Part shown: in pieces, positions 7,506 through 16,867 of the stretch | How the letters are laid out: every line of letters starts with the position of its first letter | Numbering within the stretch: the first letter of the stretch is position 1 | Assembly (NCBI RefSeq): GCF_900103975.1 | Contig: NZ_FNIR01000008.1 | Location: 186,001-250,000 of the forward strand | Length of the DNA: 64,000 bases | Reading direction: 5' to 3' | Origin: Klenkia soli | GTDB lineage: Bacteria > Actinomycetota > Actinomycetes > Mycobacteriales > Geodermatophilaceae | The notes under the pieces: generated by a model | The model's input: only the letters and a program-made list of their open reading frames with translations | Databases searched by the model: none | What the model was told of the DNA's origin: nothing | Made by a program: the position numbers and the translations under genes

Positions 7506-8333
7506 GTGACGATCCCCATGCGGCCCCCCACGGACGGCCCCGGTGCCGCGGGCCTCGGCACCCGTCGGGCGGCCCCGCGTCCCACCCGGCCGACCGGACC
7601 GGACCCGCTGGCGCCGCTGCTGGACCTCCCGGGCGTGCGCGACGCCGCCGACGCCGCCCGCACCGCCGTCGACCGGTTGCTCGGGCACAAGGTGCTGCGC
7701 CGGGAGTCCGCGGGCGTCAGCTCCGAGTCGGCGCTGCGCGGGGCCCGCGCCTCGGCGTCGCTCGAGGGCGTCGACGTCCCGCTGGCGCAGGTGCGCACCG
7801 GCGACGTCAGCGAGCCGACCCTGCAGGGCGCGCTCCGGGTGTCGGTCGCGCTGGGTTCGATGGTCGACACCTGGGACCGCGCGCCGGGCCAGGTGCTGGC
7901 CCGCATGCACGTGCTGGCCGCCGCCGACCTGGTGCCCACCGCCGACCTGGGCCGGCCGTCGGTGCAGGCCAGCGGCCGCCTGGGCGGGGTGTTCGGCCTG
8001 ATCACCGGCGCGACGACGGCGCCCGCGGTGCTGATCGCCGCGGTGGTGCACGGCGAGCTGGCCGCGGTCGAGCCCTTCGCCGTCGGCAGCGGTGTGGTGG
8101 CCCGGGCCGCCGGCCGGCTGACCGGCATCGCCCGCGGCCTGGACCCGAAGGCCGTGTCGGTCCCGGAGGTGGGCTTCGCCGAGCTGGGCGCCCCCGCGTA
8201 CGCCGAGGCGCTGGCCGGTTACCGCAGCGGCACGGCCGACGGCGTCGCCGGCTGGCTGGCCCACTGCTGCCGCGCCACCGAGCTCGGCGCCGTCGAGGGC
8301 CTGGCCATCTGCGAGTCCCTCCTCCGCGGGTAG
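7506..8333 (+). CDS. Fic-like protein with degenerate active-site motif
   Basis: A 275-residue protein of an actinobacterial family whose members I recall being annotated as oxidoreductase or Fic-like. After a Pro-rich N-terminus it contains SSESALRGARASASLEGVDV (like the Fic substrate/inhibitor region), VLARMHVLAAADLVP, then HGELAAVEPFAVGSGVVARA. The last stretch aligns with the Fic motif HPFxxGNGRxxR but has Glu-Pro-Phe instead of His-Pro-Phe, and Ser, Gly and Val where Asn, Gly and Arg are expected. AMP-transfer activity is therefore unlikely. Helical throughout, no membrane segment. The GTG start directly follows a TACCGT -10 element. It is divergent from the cob operon. A homologue lies near the Flp genes in mycobacteria (from memory). 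Confidence 0.7.
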   Translation: MTIPMRPPTDGPGAAGLGTRRAAPRPTRPTGPDPLAPLLDLPGVRDAADAARTAVDRLLGHKVLRRESAGVSSESALRGARASASLEGVDVPLAQVRTGDVSEPTLQGALRVSVALGSMVDTWDRAPGQVLARMHVLAAADLVPTADLGRPSVQASGRLGGVFGLITGATTAPAVLIAAVVHGELAAVEPFAVGSGVVARAAGRLTGIARGLDPKAVSVPEVGFAELGAPAYAEALAGYRSGTADGVAGWLAHCCRATELGAVEGLAICESLLRG

Positions 8334-8350
8334 TCCCCCTCCGGAACGGG

Positions 8351-8356
8351 CAGGGT
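8351..8356 (+). promoter_or_regulatory. Possible -10 of the aldo/keto reductase gene
   Basis: CAGGGT six bases before the ATG at 8363 fits the NANNNT leaderless pattern seen elsewhere in the window. The following G-run could alternatively act as a weak ribosome site, so this call is tentative. Confidence 0.35.
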
Positions 8357-8362
8357 GGGGGC

Positions 8363-9385
8363 ATGCGTTCACTCACCGTCGACGGACTCGGCCCTGTCTC
8401 CCGGATCGGGTTGGGCACCTGGCAGTTCGGGTCCCGGGAGTGGGGCTACGGCGACGACTACGCCGACGCCGGGGCCACCGCGATCGTCCGGCGGGCCCTG
8501 GAGCTGGGCATCACCCTGTTCGACACCGCCGAGGTGCACGGGCCGGGCAAGAGCGAGCGGATCCTGGGCGCGGCGCTGGGGGAGCAGCGCGACGACGTCG
8601 TCCTGGCCTCGAAGGTGCTGCCGATCGCCCCGTTCCCCAAGCTGGTGCGCAAGGCGTGGCAGGGCAGCGCGCAGCGGCTCGGGGTGCGCCGCATCCCGCT
8701 GTACCAGGTGCACCAGCCCAACCCCGTCGTCCCGGACACCGTGACGATGAAGGGCATGGGCGCGTTGCTCGACGAGGGCCGCATCGGCGCCGTCGGCGTC
8801 TCGAACTACACCCTCGACCGGTGGCGGCTGGCCGACGAGGCCCTGGGCCGGCCGGTCATCAGCAACCAGGTCGAGTTCTCCCTCGCCGCCGCCGGTCCGC
8901 TCGACGACCTGGTGCCCTTCGCGGAGGCCGAGGACCGCCTGGTCATCGCCTACAGCCCGCTCGCCCAGGGGCTGCTCGGCGGGAAGTACGGCGTGGACAA
9001 CCGCCCCGGCGGCGTGCGGGCGATGAACAAGCTGTTCGGCACCGAGAACCTGCGCCGGGTCGAGCCGCTGCTGGCTGTGCTGCGCGAGGTCGCCGACGCG
9101 CACCACGTGGCCCCGGCGCAGGCGGCGCTGGCCTGGCTCCTGGCCCAGCCCCGCACCGTGGCCATCCCCGGGGCCTCGAGCGTGGAGCAGCTGGAGTTCA
9201 ACGCCGCTGCCGCCGACCTCGACCTCGCCGCCGACGAGGTGGCGGCGCTGACCGCCGCGGCCCGCGCCTTCGACCCGCAGTCGACCGTCAGCACCCTGGC
9301 CGAGCGGGCCAAGGAGGAGGCCGGGCCGCTGCTGGAGCGGGCGACCCCCGTGCTCGACCGGGTCAGGCAGGCCCTGAAGCGCTGA
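8363..9385 (+). CDS. Aldo/keto reductase with altered catalytic Tyr position
   Basis: A 340-residue TIM-barrel oxidoreductase, normally NADPH-dependent. Signatures are IGLGTWQFG, FDTAEVHGPGKSE, VLASKVLP (catalytic Lys), LYQVHQPNP (catalytic His), IGAVGVSN, YSPLAQGLLGGKY and VAIPGASSVEQLEFN (cofactor site). The Tyr of the usual FDTAEVYG motif is His here (FDTAEVHG, codon CAC), while Asp, Lys and His of the tetrad remain. That may alter or abolish carbonyl reduction. The C-terminus adds about 30 charged helical residues. The last 23 bases overlap the convergent YkvA gene. Confidence 0.88.
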   Translation: MRSLTVDGLGPVSRIGLGTWQFGSREWGYGDDYADAGATAIVRRALELGITLFDTAEVHGPGKSERILGAALGEQRDDVVLASKVLPIAPFPKLVRKAWQGSAQRLGVRRIPLYQVHQPNPVVPDTVTMKGMGALLDEGRIGAVGVSNYTLDRWRLADEALGRPVISNQVEFSLAAAGPLDDLVPFAEAEDRLVIAYSPLAQGLLGGKYGVDNRPGGVRAMNKLFGTENLRRVEPLLAVLREVADAHHVAPAQAALAWLLAQPRTVAIPGASSVEQLEFNAAAADLDLAADEVAALTAAARAFDPQSTVSTLAERAKEEAGPLLERATPVLDRVRQALKR

Positions 9386-9787
9386 TCCCGGCCAGCCGGC
9401 GCACCAGCTGCAGGCCGGTCGTGCTGCCCGGCCAGTGCCGGTCCAGCGCCTCCGGGCCGGCGGCGCGCACGACCGAGCGCAGCACGAGCGCGACCACCAC
9501 GGCGTCGTCGGCGTACCCGATCACCGGGACCACGTCGGGCACCAGGTCCACCGGCGAGGCCAGGTAGACCAGCAGCAGCCCCAGCCGCACGCGGACGCCG
9601 CGGGGCAGCGACCCGTCGCCGGCCAACCGCTTGATGAACCGGACGACGTCGGGCAGCAGCCGCAGCGCCTCGCGGGCGGAGACGGTGTCGGGGTGCAGCC
9701 GGGCGTACCCCCACAGCAGCGCGAGCAGGACGACGTAGAGCAGCACCGACCCGGCCAGCACGCCGAGCAGCAGCTGCCACCACGCCA

Positions 9788-9788
<1 letters not shown>
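9363..9788 (-). CDS. YkvA family (DUF1232) membrane protein
   Basis: A 141-residue protein with one N-terminal membrane segment (LLLGVLAGSVLLYVVLLALLWG) and the short DUF1232 core LLVYLASPVDLVPDVVPVIGYADDAVVVALVLRSV, whose SPxDLxPDxxPxxGxxDD pattern is diagnostic. The molecular function of this family is unknown. The GTG start shares one base with the argG stop, so it is likely cotranscribed with argG. Its 3' end overlaps the convergent aldo/keto reductase gene by 23 bp. Confidence 0.88.
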
Positions 9789-11214
<1,426 letters not shown>

Positions 11215-11229
11215 CACCCTGCCGCATGG

Positions 11230-11877
11230 TCATGCAGTGTCGGGGTCGGCCAGCCCGTGCTCGATGGCGTAGCGGGTCAGCTCGACCCGGTTGTGCAGCT
11301 GCAGCTTGCGCAGGGTGTTCTGCACGTGGTTCTCGACCGTGCGGTGGCTCAGCACCAGCCGCTCGGCGATGGCCTTGGCCGACAGCCCGCGGCTGACCAG
11401 CTTGAGCACCTCGGTCTCGCGGTCGGTCAGCCGGGGGGCGCCGTCGTCCGGGCCGGCCTGCAGCCGCCGGTACTCACCCAGCAGCAGCCCGGCCAGGCCG
11501 GCGGAGAAGACCGCGTCGCCGGCCGCCGTGCGGGTCACCGCGTCGGCCAGCTCGTCGGCGGACGAGGACTTCACGAGGTAGCCCGACGCCCCGGCCTTGA
11601 CCGCCTCCAGGACGTCGACCTGCTCGGCGCTGGCCGAGAGCACGAGCACCCGGGTGGTCGGCAGGGCGGCCACGACGTCGCGCGTGGCGTCGACACCCGA
11701 CCCGGTGCCCAGCTGCAGGTCCATGACCACGACGTCGGGGCGCACGGCCAGCGCCCGGCGCACCGCGGCGCCGGCGTCGCCGGCCGTGGCCACCACCTCG
11801 AACCCGCGGGCGACCAGGTCGCGCTCGACGGCCTCGCGCCACATCGGGTGGTCGTCGACCACCATCACCGTCGTCAT
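11230..11877 (-). CDS. NarL/FixJ-type response regulator
   Basis: A 215-residue two-component regulator. The receiver domain (residues 1-120) has the acidic pair Asp8-Asp9, the phosphoacceptor Asp53 in VVMDLQLG, Ser in VLVLSAS and Lys in GYLVKSS. The LuxR-type helix-turn-helix (about 148-205) reads LTDRETEVLKLVSRGLSAKA and LVLSHRTVENHVQNTLRKL. The ATG overlaps the kinase stop by four bases (ATGA), so the kinase at 11874-12986 is its partner. The target genes are unknown. Confidence 0.94.
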   Translation of the reverse strand: MTTVMVVDDHPMWREAVERDLVARGFEVVATAGDAGAAVRRALAVRPDVVVMDLQLGTGSGVDATRDVVAALPTTRVLVLSASAEQVDVLEAVKAGASGYLVKSSSADELADAVTRTAAGDAVFSAGLAGLLLGEYRRLQAGPDDGAPRLTDRETEVLKLVSRGLSAKAIAERLVLSHRTVENHVQNTLRKLQLHNRVELTRYAIEHGLADPDTA

Positions 11878-12986
11878 CGGTCGGTCCCCCTCGGGATCGT
11901 GAGCTCCCATTCGGTGCCCTGGCCCGGGCCGGTGTGCAGGACGGCGGACCCGCCCAGGTCGGCCAGCCTGCCGCAGATCGACGAGCGCACGCCGTGGTGG
12001 CCCTCGCGCTCGGCGACCGGCAGCCGGCCCTCGGCGATGCCGGGGCCGTCGTCGCGGACCACCACGACCACCTCGTCGTCGGCCGGCTCCAGCGACACCC
12101 AGGCGTGCGCCCCGGGGGCGTGCTCGACGGTGTTGGCCAGCGCCTCGCGGACCGCGGCGGTGACCTCGGCCGTGGTGTGCGCGGCCAGCTCGACCGGTTC
12201 GGCCGGGCCGGCCACCTCGACGTCGGGGGTCGCCAGCAGGCGCAGCGCCGTGCCCAGGTCGGCCGTGCCCACGGCCACCTCGGGGCCGGTGGTGAGCAGG
12301 CCGCGGAGGGCGACCTCCTGCACGGCGGCCAGCCGGGTCAGCTCGGGGTCGCCCCCGCGGCGCCGCACGGCGGCCAGCACCTGCAGCACGCCGTCGTGCA
12401 CCGCCCGACCCAGCCGCTCGCGCTCCGCCGCCGCCGCCTGGGCGGCCGCCGCCTCGCGCAGGGCCAGCTCGGCCCGCCGGGTGATGGTGGCGGCGTACCC
12501 CAGCAGGACGGCGGTGAGGACCAGCAGCGTCAGGTTGAACACCTCGCGGTCGCCGACGTAGCCGCGCAGCGCGGTCACCGCCGCCCAGACCACCAGCGCA
12601 CCGACCAGGCCGCCGTCCCGACCGCGGACCAGGCCCATGGCCAGGGCCGGGCCGGCCACCCAGATCGAGGTGACGATCGGGGCGCCCTCGCCGAACGCGC
12701 CGGCCGGCTGGGTGGCCAGCGTGGCGGCCAGCAGCAGCACGGTCACCCCGAGGTCGAGCAGGGTCATCCGGGTGCGACGACCCGCGGCGCGGCTGTAGGC
12801 GGCGGTGACCACCACCGTCCAGACCGCCATCGCGGCCAGCACCGCCAGCGGCGCGACCATCCCCGGGTAGTCCGTCCGCTCCCGGAACCACCCCAGGACG
12901 GCGAGCACCCAGGCCACCAGCCGGAAGGCCACCACCACGCGCCACAGCGGCGCGAGCAGGTCGCGGTGCCGGAGCTCGGCGACCAT
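11874..12986 (-). CDS. MacS/DesK-like membrane sensor histidine kinase
   Basis: A 370-residue kinase. The first 165 residues hold about five hydrophobic segments and no large extracytoplasmic domain, which suggests a signal sensed in or near the membrane. A helical linker rich in Ala and Glu (about 168-195) leads to the dimerisation box RAVHDGVLQVLAAV with phosphoacceptor His197. The ATPase domain shows REALANTVEHA (N box), RDDGPGI (G1), a GHHGVRSSI segment and GGSAVLHTGPGQGTEWELTIP. It partners with the overlapping response regulator. Its ATG shares one base with the HAD gene stop (TGATG). Confidence 0.9.
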   Translation of the reverse strand: MVAELRHRDLLAPLWRVVVAFRLVAWVLAVLGWFRERTDYPGMVAPLAVLAAMAVWTVVVTAAYSRAAGRRTRMTLLDLGVTVLLLAATLATQPAGAFGEGAPIVTSIWVAGPALAMGLVRGRDGGLVGALVVWAAVTALRGYVGDREVFNLTLLVLTAVLLGYAATITRRAELALREAAAAQAAAAERERLGRAVHDGVLQVLAAVRRRGGDPELTRLAAVQEVALRGLLTTGPEVAVGTADLGTALRLLATPDVEVAGPAEPVELAAHTTAEVTAAVREALANTVEHAPGAHAWVSLEPADDEVVVVVRDDGPGIAEGRLPVAEREGHHGVRSSICGRLADLGGSAVLHTGPGQGTEWELTIPRGTDR

Positions 12987-13783
12987 CAGGCGCGCAGGGC
13001 CCGCCGGCGCACGAACCAGGCCAGCCCGACGACGGCGGCGCCCACGCCGACCGCCGCACCGGTGACCACCTGGGTGCGCTGGGTCGTGCGGGAGCTCAAC
13101 GCCACCGGTCGGCGGAACTCCAGCACCGGCCACCCCCGCTCGGCCGCGGCCCGGCGCAGGCCCCGGTCGGGGTTCACCGCCGTGGGGTGGCCGACCGCCT
13201 CGAGCATGGGCAGGTCGGTGATCGAGTCGGAGTAGGCGTGGCAGTCGGCCAGGTCGTACCCGCGCTCGGCGGCCACCTCGCGCATGGCCTGCGCCTTGCC
13301 CTCGCCGTAGGCGTAGAACTCGATCTCGCCGGTGTAGCGCCCGTCGACCACCACCATGCGGGTGGCCACCACCCGGTCCACCCCGAGCATCTCGCCGATC
13401 GGCTCGACCATCTCGGCGCCGCTGCTGGAGACGATCACCACCTCGCGACCGGCCGCCCGGTGCGCCTCGACGAGGTCGACGGCCTCGGCGTAGACCAGCG
13501 GGTCGACGATCGAGTGCAGGGTCTCCCGGACGATGTCGTGCACCACGTCCACCTGCCACCCGGTGCACATCGCGGTGATCTGCGCCCGCATGCGCTCCAT
13601 CTGCACCGCGTCCGCCCCGGCCAGGGAGAACACGAACTGCGCGTAGGCGCCCTTGAGCACCGCGCGCCGGTTGATCAGCCCGCCCTGGAAGAACGGCCGG
13701 CCGAAGGCCAGCGTGCTGGACTTGGCGATCACGGTCTTGTCCAGGTCGAAGAACACCGCGCTGCGGGGTCCGTCGGGTCTCAT
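12986..13783 (-). CDS. HAD-IB family phosphatase (SerB-like), membrane-anchored
   Basis: A 265-residue haloacid-dehalogenase-type phosphatase. Motif I is FFDLDKTVI (Asp13, Asp15), motif II VIVSSSG, motif III the Lys of GEGKAQAM and motif IV YSDSITDLPMLEAVG. A hydrophobic segment near the C-terminus (VVTGAAVGVGAAVVGLAWFV) followed by Arg residues suggests a membrane anchor. It is the first gene of an operon with the sensor kinase and regulator, and faces the Flp/Tad operon; a homologue (Rv3661 type) sits beside the Flp genes in mycobacteria. The substrate is unknown. TAGCCT eight bases before the ATG may be its -10 element. Confidence 0.9.
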   Translation of the reverse strand: MRPDGPRSAVFFDLDKTVIAKSSTLAFGRPFFQGGLINRRAVLKGAYAQFVFSLAGADAVQMERMRAQITAMCTGWQVDVVHDIVRETLHSIVDPLVYAEAVDLVEAHRAAGREVVIVSSSGAEMVEPIGEMLGVDRVVATRMVVVDGRYTGEIEFYAYGEGKAQAMREVAAERGYDLADCHAYSDSITDLPMLEAVGHPTAVNPDRGLRRAAAERGWPVLEFRRPVALSSRTTQRTQVVTGAAVGVGAAVVGLAWFVRRRALRA

Positions 13784-13791
13784 GGGGCACG

Positions 13792-13797
13792 AGGCTA
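13792..13797 (-). promoter_or_regulatory. -10 element of the HAD-kinase-regulator operon
   Basis: TAGCCT on the minus strand, eight bases before the ATG at 13783, matching the leaderless layout of other genes here. Confidence 0.45.
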
Positions 13798-13830
13798 GGG
13801 CTAGCAGACCCCGCCGACCTCCGGCACGCC

Positions 13831-13862
13831 GTCGTCCACACCCGGAGGGGTTGTCCACAGAT
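13831..13862 (+). promoter_or_regulatory. Two-box GTCCACA motif, copy 1 (upstream of the tad operon)
   Basis: GTC-GTCCACA, nine bases, then TT-GTCCACA-GAT: two GTCCACA boxes at 13834-13840 and 13853-13859, starts 19 bp apart. It lies 30-50 bp upstream of the tadZ-like gene and points towards it. The same 32-bp arrangement occurs at 17595 and, inverted, at 21302. It looks like a binding site for one shared regulator. The second box also resembles a DnaA box, but the fixed pairing argues against that role. Confidence 0.75.
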
Positions 13863-13891
13863 CCTCGCCGGACCCGCCACGGACCACCGCG

Positions 13892-14980
13892 GTGGCGCTC
13901 ACTGCCCGGGTGGACGAACGCACCGGACCCCATCCCCTCGTCATCAGCTCCGACGACGGCCTGGTCGACGAGCTGCTGCACCTGCTCGCGGCGGCCGGCA
14001 CCATCCCGGAGCTGACCCACGGCGGCGCCGCGCTGCGCCGGGCCCACCGGGCGGCGCCGCTGGTGGTGCTCGGCGCCGATGCGCTGGGCGCGGCCGCCGT
14101 CCGGGCCCTGCCGCGGCGGCCCGGCGTCGTGGTGGCCAGCCGGGCGGAGCTCGACGGCGAGGGCTTCGAGGCGGCGCTGGCGGTCGGCGCCGAGCGGGTC
14201 GTGGTGCTGCCCCGCGACGAGGGCTGGTTGGTCGAGCGGGCGGCCCGGGCGGTCCGCGACCCGGTCGAGCCGGGGGCCCTGCTGGTCGTCTCCGGGGCGT
14301 GCGGCGGTGCGGGGGCCAGCACGTTGGCGACAGCGCTCGCGCTGTCCGTGCCGGGGGAACGGGGTGCCGTCCTGGTCGACACCGACCCGGGCGGCGGCGG
14401 GCTGGACCTGCTGCTGGGGGCCGAGTGGGCCGACGGTCTGCGCTGGCCCGACCTCGCCGGGCTCCGCGGTCGGGTCGACGGCGCCGCGGTCGTCGCCTCC
14501 CTGCCGCACGCCCACGGGGTGCACGTCCTGGCACCGTCGCGGGAGGTGCCGTCCGCGGTGCCGCCCGGTGCGCTCGCCGCGGTGGTCGCGGCGGCGCGGG
14601 CCGACGGGCACCCGGTGGTCGTCGACCTCCCGCACCGGGCCGACCCCGGGGTCGCCGAGCAGGTGCTCGCCGACGCCGACCTCGCCGTGCTCGTGGTGCC
14701 CGGCCGGGTGCGGGCGCTGGCCGCCGCCGGGGCGCTGCTGGCCGACCCCGCCTGGGGGCGGGCCGCGCTGGTCGCCCGCACCTCGCCCGGTGGGCTGGGT
14801 CCGGCCGAGATCACGACCGCCCTGGGGCGCCAGGTGGTCGCCGAGCTGGTGCACGACCGCTCCGCACCGGCCCGCGGTGAGCGGGGCGAGCCACCCCAGG
14901 TGGGGGCGCGCACCCCGCTGGGCCAGGTGGTCCGCCGGCTGCTCACGGCCGGTGCCGCCGGTGCGGTGGTCCGTGCCTGA
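13892..14980 (+). CDS. CpaE/TadZ-like septum-site-determining protein (Ssd type)
   Basis: A 362-residue MinD/ParA-related protein at the head of a Flp pilus operon, presumably placing the secretion machinery at its cell site. It begins with a receiver-like region (residues 14-115), followed by a degenerate nucleotide-binding loop GACGGAGAST (135-144) and VLVDTDPGGGGLDLLLG. Both Lys of the normal KGGxGKT loop are missing, so ATP hydrolysis is doubtful; I recall this as typical of the actinobacterial family (TIGR03815, Rv3660c type). The start may be the GTG at 13892 or the one at 13910, which is 51 bases from the upstream two-box motif, the spacing seen at the other copies. It overlaps the next gene by eight bases. 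Confidence 0.88.
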   Translation: MALTARVDERTGPHPLVISSDDGLVDELLHLLAAAGTIPELTHGGAALRRAHRAAPLVVLGADALGAAAVRALPRRPGVVVASRAELDGEGFEAALAVGAERVVVLPRDEGWLVERAARAVRDPVEPGALLVVSGACGGAGASTLATALALSVPGERGAVLVDTDPGGGGLDLLLGAEWADGLRWPDLAGLRGRVDGAAVVASLPHAHGVHVLAPSREVPSAVPPGALAAVVAAARADGHPVVVDLPHRADPGVAEQVLADADLAVLVVPGRVRALAAAGALLADPAWGRAALVARTSPGGLGPAEITTALGRQVVAELVHDRSAPARGERGEPPQVGARTPLGQVVRRLLTAGAAGAVVRA

Positions 14981-16106
14981 GCCGCTGGTCGACCGGGTGC
15001 GGGCCCGGTTGGCCACCGGCGCCACCCGGCCCGACCAGGCCACGGTCGCCGCGCTGGTCCGGCAGGAGAGCGCCGGGCTGCTCGGGGACGGCGACGTGCT
15101 CACCGCCGTCCGCGCCGCGGTCGACGAGTTCGCCGGTGCCGGGGTCCTCGAACCGCTGCTGCGCACCCCGGGCACCACCGACGTGCTCGTGGTCGGGCCC
15201 GACCACGTCTGGGTCGACCGCGGGGCCGGTCTCGAGCGCGCGGCGGTCCGGTTCGTCGACGACGACGCGGTCCGTCGGCTCGCGGTGCGGTTGGCCGGGT
15301 CCGCCGGACGCCGGCTCGACGACGCCGCGCCGTGGGTCGACGTCGGCCTGCCCGACGGCACCCGGCTGCACGCGGTGCTGCCCCCGGTCTCCGGCAGCGG
15401 CACCTGCCTGTCCCTCCGGGTGCTGCGGCGGGCCCGGCTGGCGCTCCCGGACCTCGTCGCCGCGGGCTCGCTGCCCGGCCGGTCGGCGGAGCTGCTCACC
15501 GCCGTGGTGCGGCAGCGGGTCGCGTTCCTGGTCACCGGTGGCACCGGCACGGGCAAGACGACGCTGCTCTCGGCGCTGCTGGGGCTGGCCGACCCGACCG
15601 AGCGGCTGCTGCTCTGCGAGGACGCCGCCGAGCTCGACCCGGCCCACCCGCACGTCGTCCGGCTGCTGACCCGCCCGGCCAACGTGGAGGGCGTGGGGGC
15701 GGTCGGCCTGCGCGACCTGGTGCGGCAGGCCCTGCGGATGCGTCCCGACCGGCTGGTCGTGGGGGAGGTCAGGGGAGGCGAGGTCGTCGACCTGCTGGCC
15801 GCGCTCAACACCGGGCACGACGGCGGGTGCGGCACCCTGCACGTCAACCGGGCCGGCGACGTCCCCGCCCGGCTCGAGGCCCTGGGCACCGCCGCCGGGC
15901 TGGACCGGGCCGCGGTGCACAGCCAGGCCGCCGCCGCGCTGTCGGTCGTGGTCCACCTGCGCCGCGCACCGACGGGGCGTCGGGTCGACGAGATCGGCCT
16001 GGTCCACCGGGACGGCGAGCTCGTGCGGGTGGTCCCGGGGTGGCGGGCCGACGGCGGCAGCGCGCCGGCCGCCGGCGGGCTGGCCGACCTGCTCGGGCTG
16101 CCGTGA
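14973..16106 (+). CDS. tadA: TadA/CpaF-type secretion ATPase
   Basis: A 377-residue hexameric ATPase that powers Flp/Tad pilus assembly (TIGR03819-like in actinobacteria). Walker A is GGTGTGKTT (about 189-197), an Asp box LLLCEDAAELDP follows, Walker B is LVVGEVRGGE (261-270) and the His box is TGHDGGCGTLH (280-290). The C-terminal part ends in LADLLGLP. It starts with a GTG eight bases inside the tadZ-like gene and its stop overlaps the next start by four bases. It acts at the inner face of the membrane with the TadB/TadC proteins encoded next. Confidence 0.95.
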   Translation: MPEPLVDRVRARLATGATRPDQATVAALVRQESAGLLGDGDVLTAVRAAVDEFAGAGVLEPLLRTPGTTDVLVVGPDHVWVDRGAGLERAAVRFVDDDAVRRLAVRLAGSAGRRLDDAAPWVDVGLPDGTRLHAVLPPVSGSGTCLSLRVLRRARLALPDLVAAGSLPGRSAELLTAVVRQRVAFLVTGGTGTGKTTLLSALLGLADPTERLLLCEDAAELDPAHPHVVRLLTRPANVEGVGAVGLRDLVRQALRMRPDRLVVGEVRGGEVVDLLAALNTGHDGGCGTLHVNRAGDVPARLEALGTAAGLDRAAVHSQAAAALSVVVHLRRAPTGRRVDEIGLVHRDGELVRVVPGWRADGGSAPAAGGLADLLGLP

Positions 16107-16867
16107 CCGGCGCCCTGCTGTGCCTGGCGGCGGCCGCGCTCTGCTGGCCCCGGGTGGTGGTCCTCGCCCGGCTGCGGCCCGGACGACGGCCGGCCCGGCC
16201 GGAGGTGCCGCTGACCTGGGCGGCCGTCGCCGGCGCGGGGGCGCTCGGTGCGGTGCTGAGCACGCCGGTGGTGGCCGGGGTGGCCGCCGCCGGGGCGTGG
16301 GGAGCCGCCCGGGCGTGGCGGTCGGGGGCGCGGTCCCGGGACGCGCTGGACCAGGTGCGGGCGCTGGCCGAGGCACTGGGTGTGCTGGCCGCCGAGCTCC
16401 GGGCCGGCCGCTCGCTGGCCGACGCCACGGGTACGGCGGTGGGGAGCTGCCCGCACCCGGTGGCCGCGGCGGCGCTGGCCCCCGCCCTGGGCGCGGCGAC
16501 GGTGGTCGCCGACCTGCCGGACGAGGCCCGGGCAGCGCTGGCCCGGGTGGTCACCGCAGCCCGGGTCAGCGCCCGCACCGGGTGCTCGTTGGCCGCCGTG
16601 GTCACCGCTGCCGAGGACGACCTGCGCGCCGGGTTGCGCACCCGGGCCGAGCTGGGCGCCGCCCTGTCCGGTCCGCGCGCCTCCGCCGTCGTGCTGGCCG
16701 GCCTGCCCGTGCTCGGGCTGCTCATGGGCGCCGGCATCGGCGCCGACCCGTGGCGGGTGCTGACCACGACCCCGGTCGGCACCGTCCTGCTCCTGGTCGG
16801 GGTGGGGCTGGAGGCGGCCGGCATCACCTGGTCGGGCCGGTTGGCCGACCGGGCGGCGCGGGCATGA
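16103..16867 (+). CDS. tadB: TadB-like type II secretion F-domain protein
   Basis: A 254-residue membrane platform protein of the Flp/Tad system. It has hydrophobic segments near the N-terminus (LLCLAAAALCWP, TWAAVAGAGALGAVLSTPVVAG) and C-terminus (VVLAGLPVLGLLMGAGIG, TVLLLVGVGLEAAGI). Between them lies a cytoplasmic helical F domain with AEALGVLAAELRAGRSLADAT and AARVSARTGCSLAAVVTAAEDDLRAG. The GTG start overlaps the ATPase stop by four bases and the stop overlaps the tadC-like ATG in the same way. Confidence 0.88.
   Translation: MTGALLCLAAAALCWPRVVVLARLRPGRRPARPEVPLTWAAVAGAGALGAVLSTPVVAGVAAAGAWGAARAWRSGARSRDALDQVRALAEALGVLAAELRAGRSLADATGTAVGSCPHPVAAAALAPALGAATVVADLPDEARAALARVVTAARVSARTGCSLAAVVTAAEDDLRAGLRTRAELGAALSGPRASAVVLAGLPVLGLLMGAGIGADPWRVLTTTPVGTVLLLVGVGLEAAGITWSGRLADRAARA

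Noticed and set aside
13851-13859. TTGTCCACA resembling a DnaA box, possible replication origin
   Set aside because: It is one half of a two-box motif with fixed 19-bp spacing repeated at three gene starts. There is no cluster of boxes, no AT-rich unwinding region and no dnaA/dnaN nearby.
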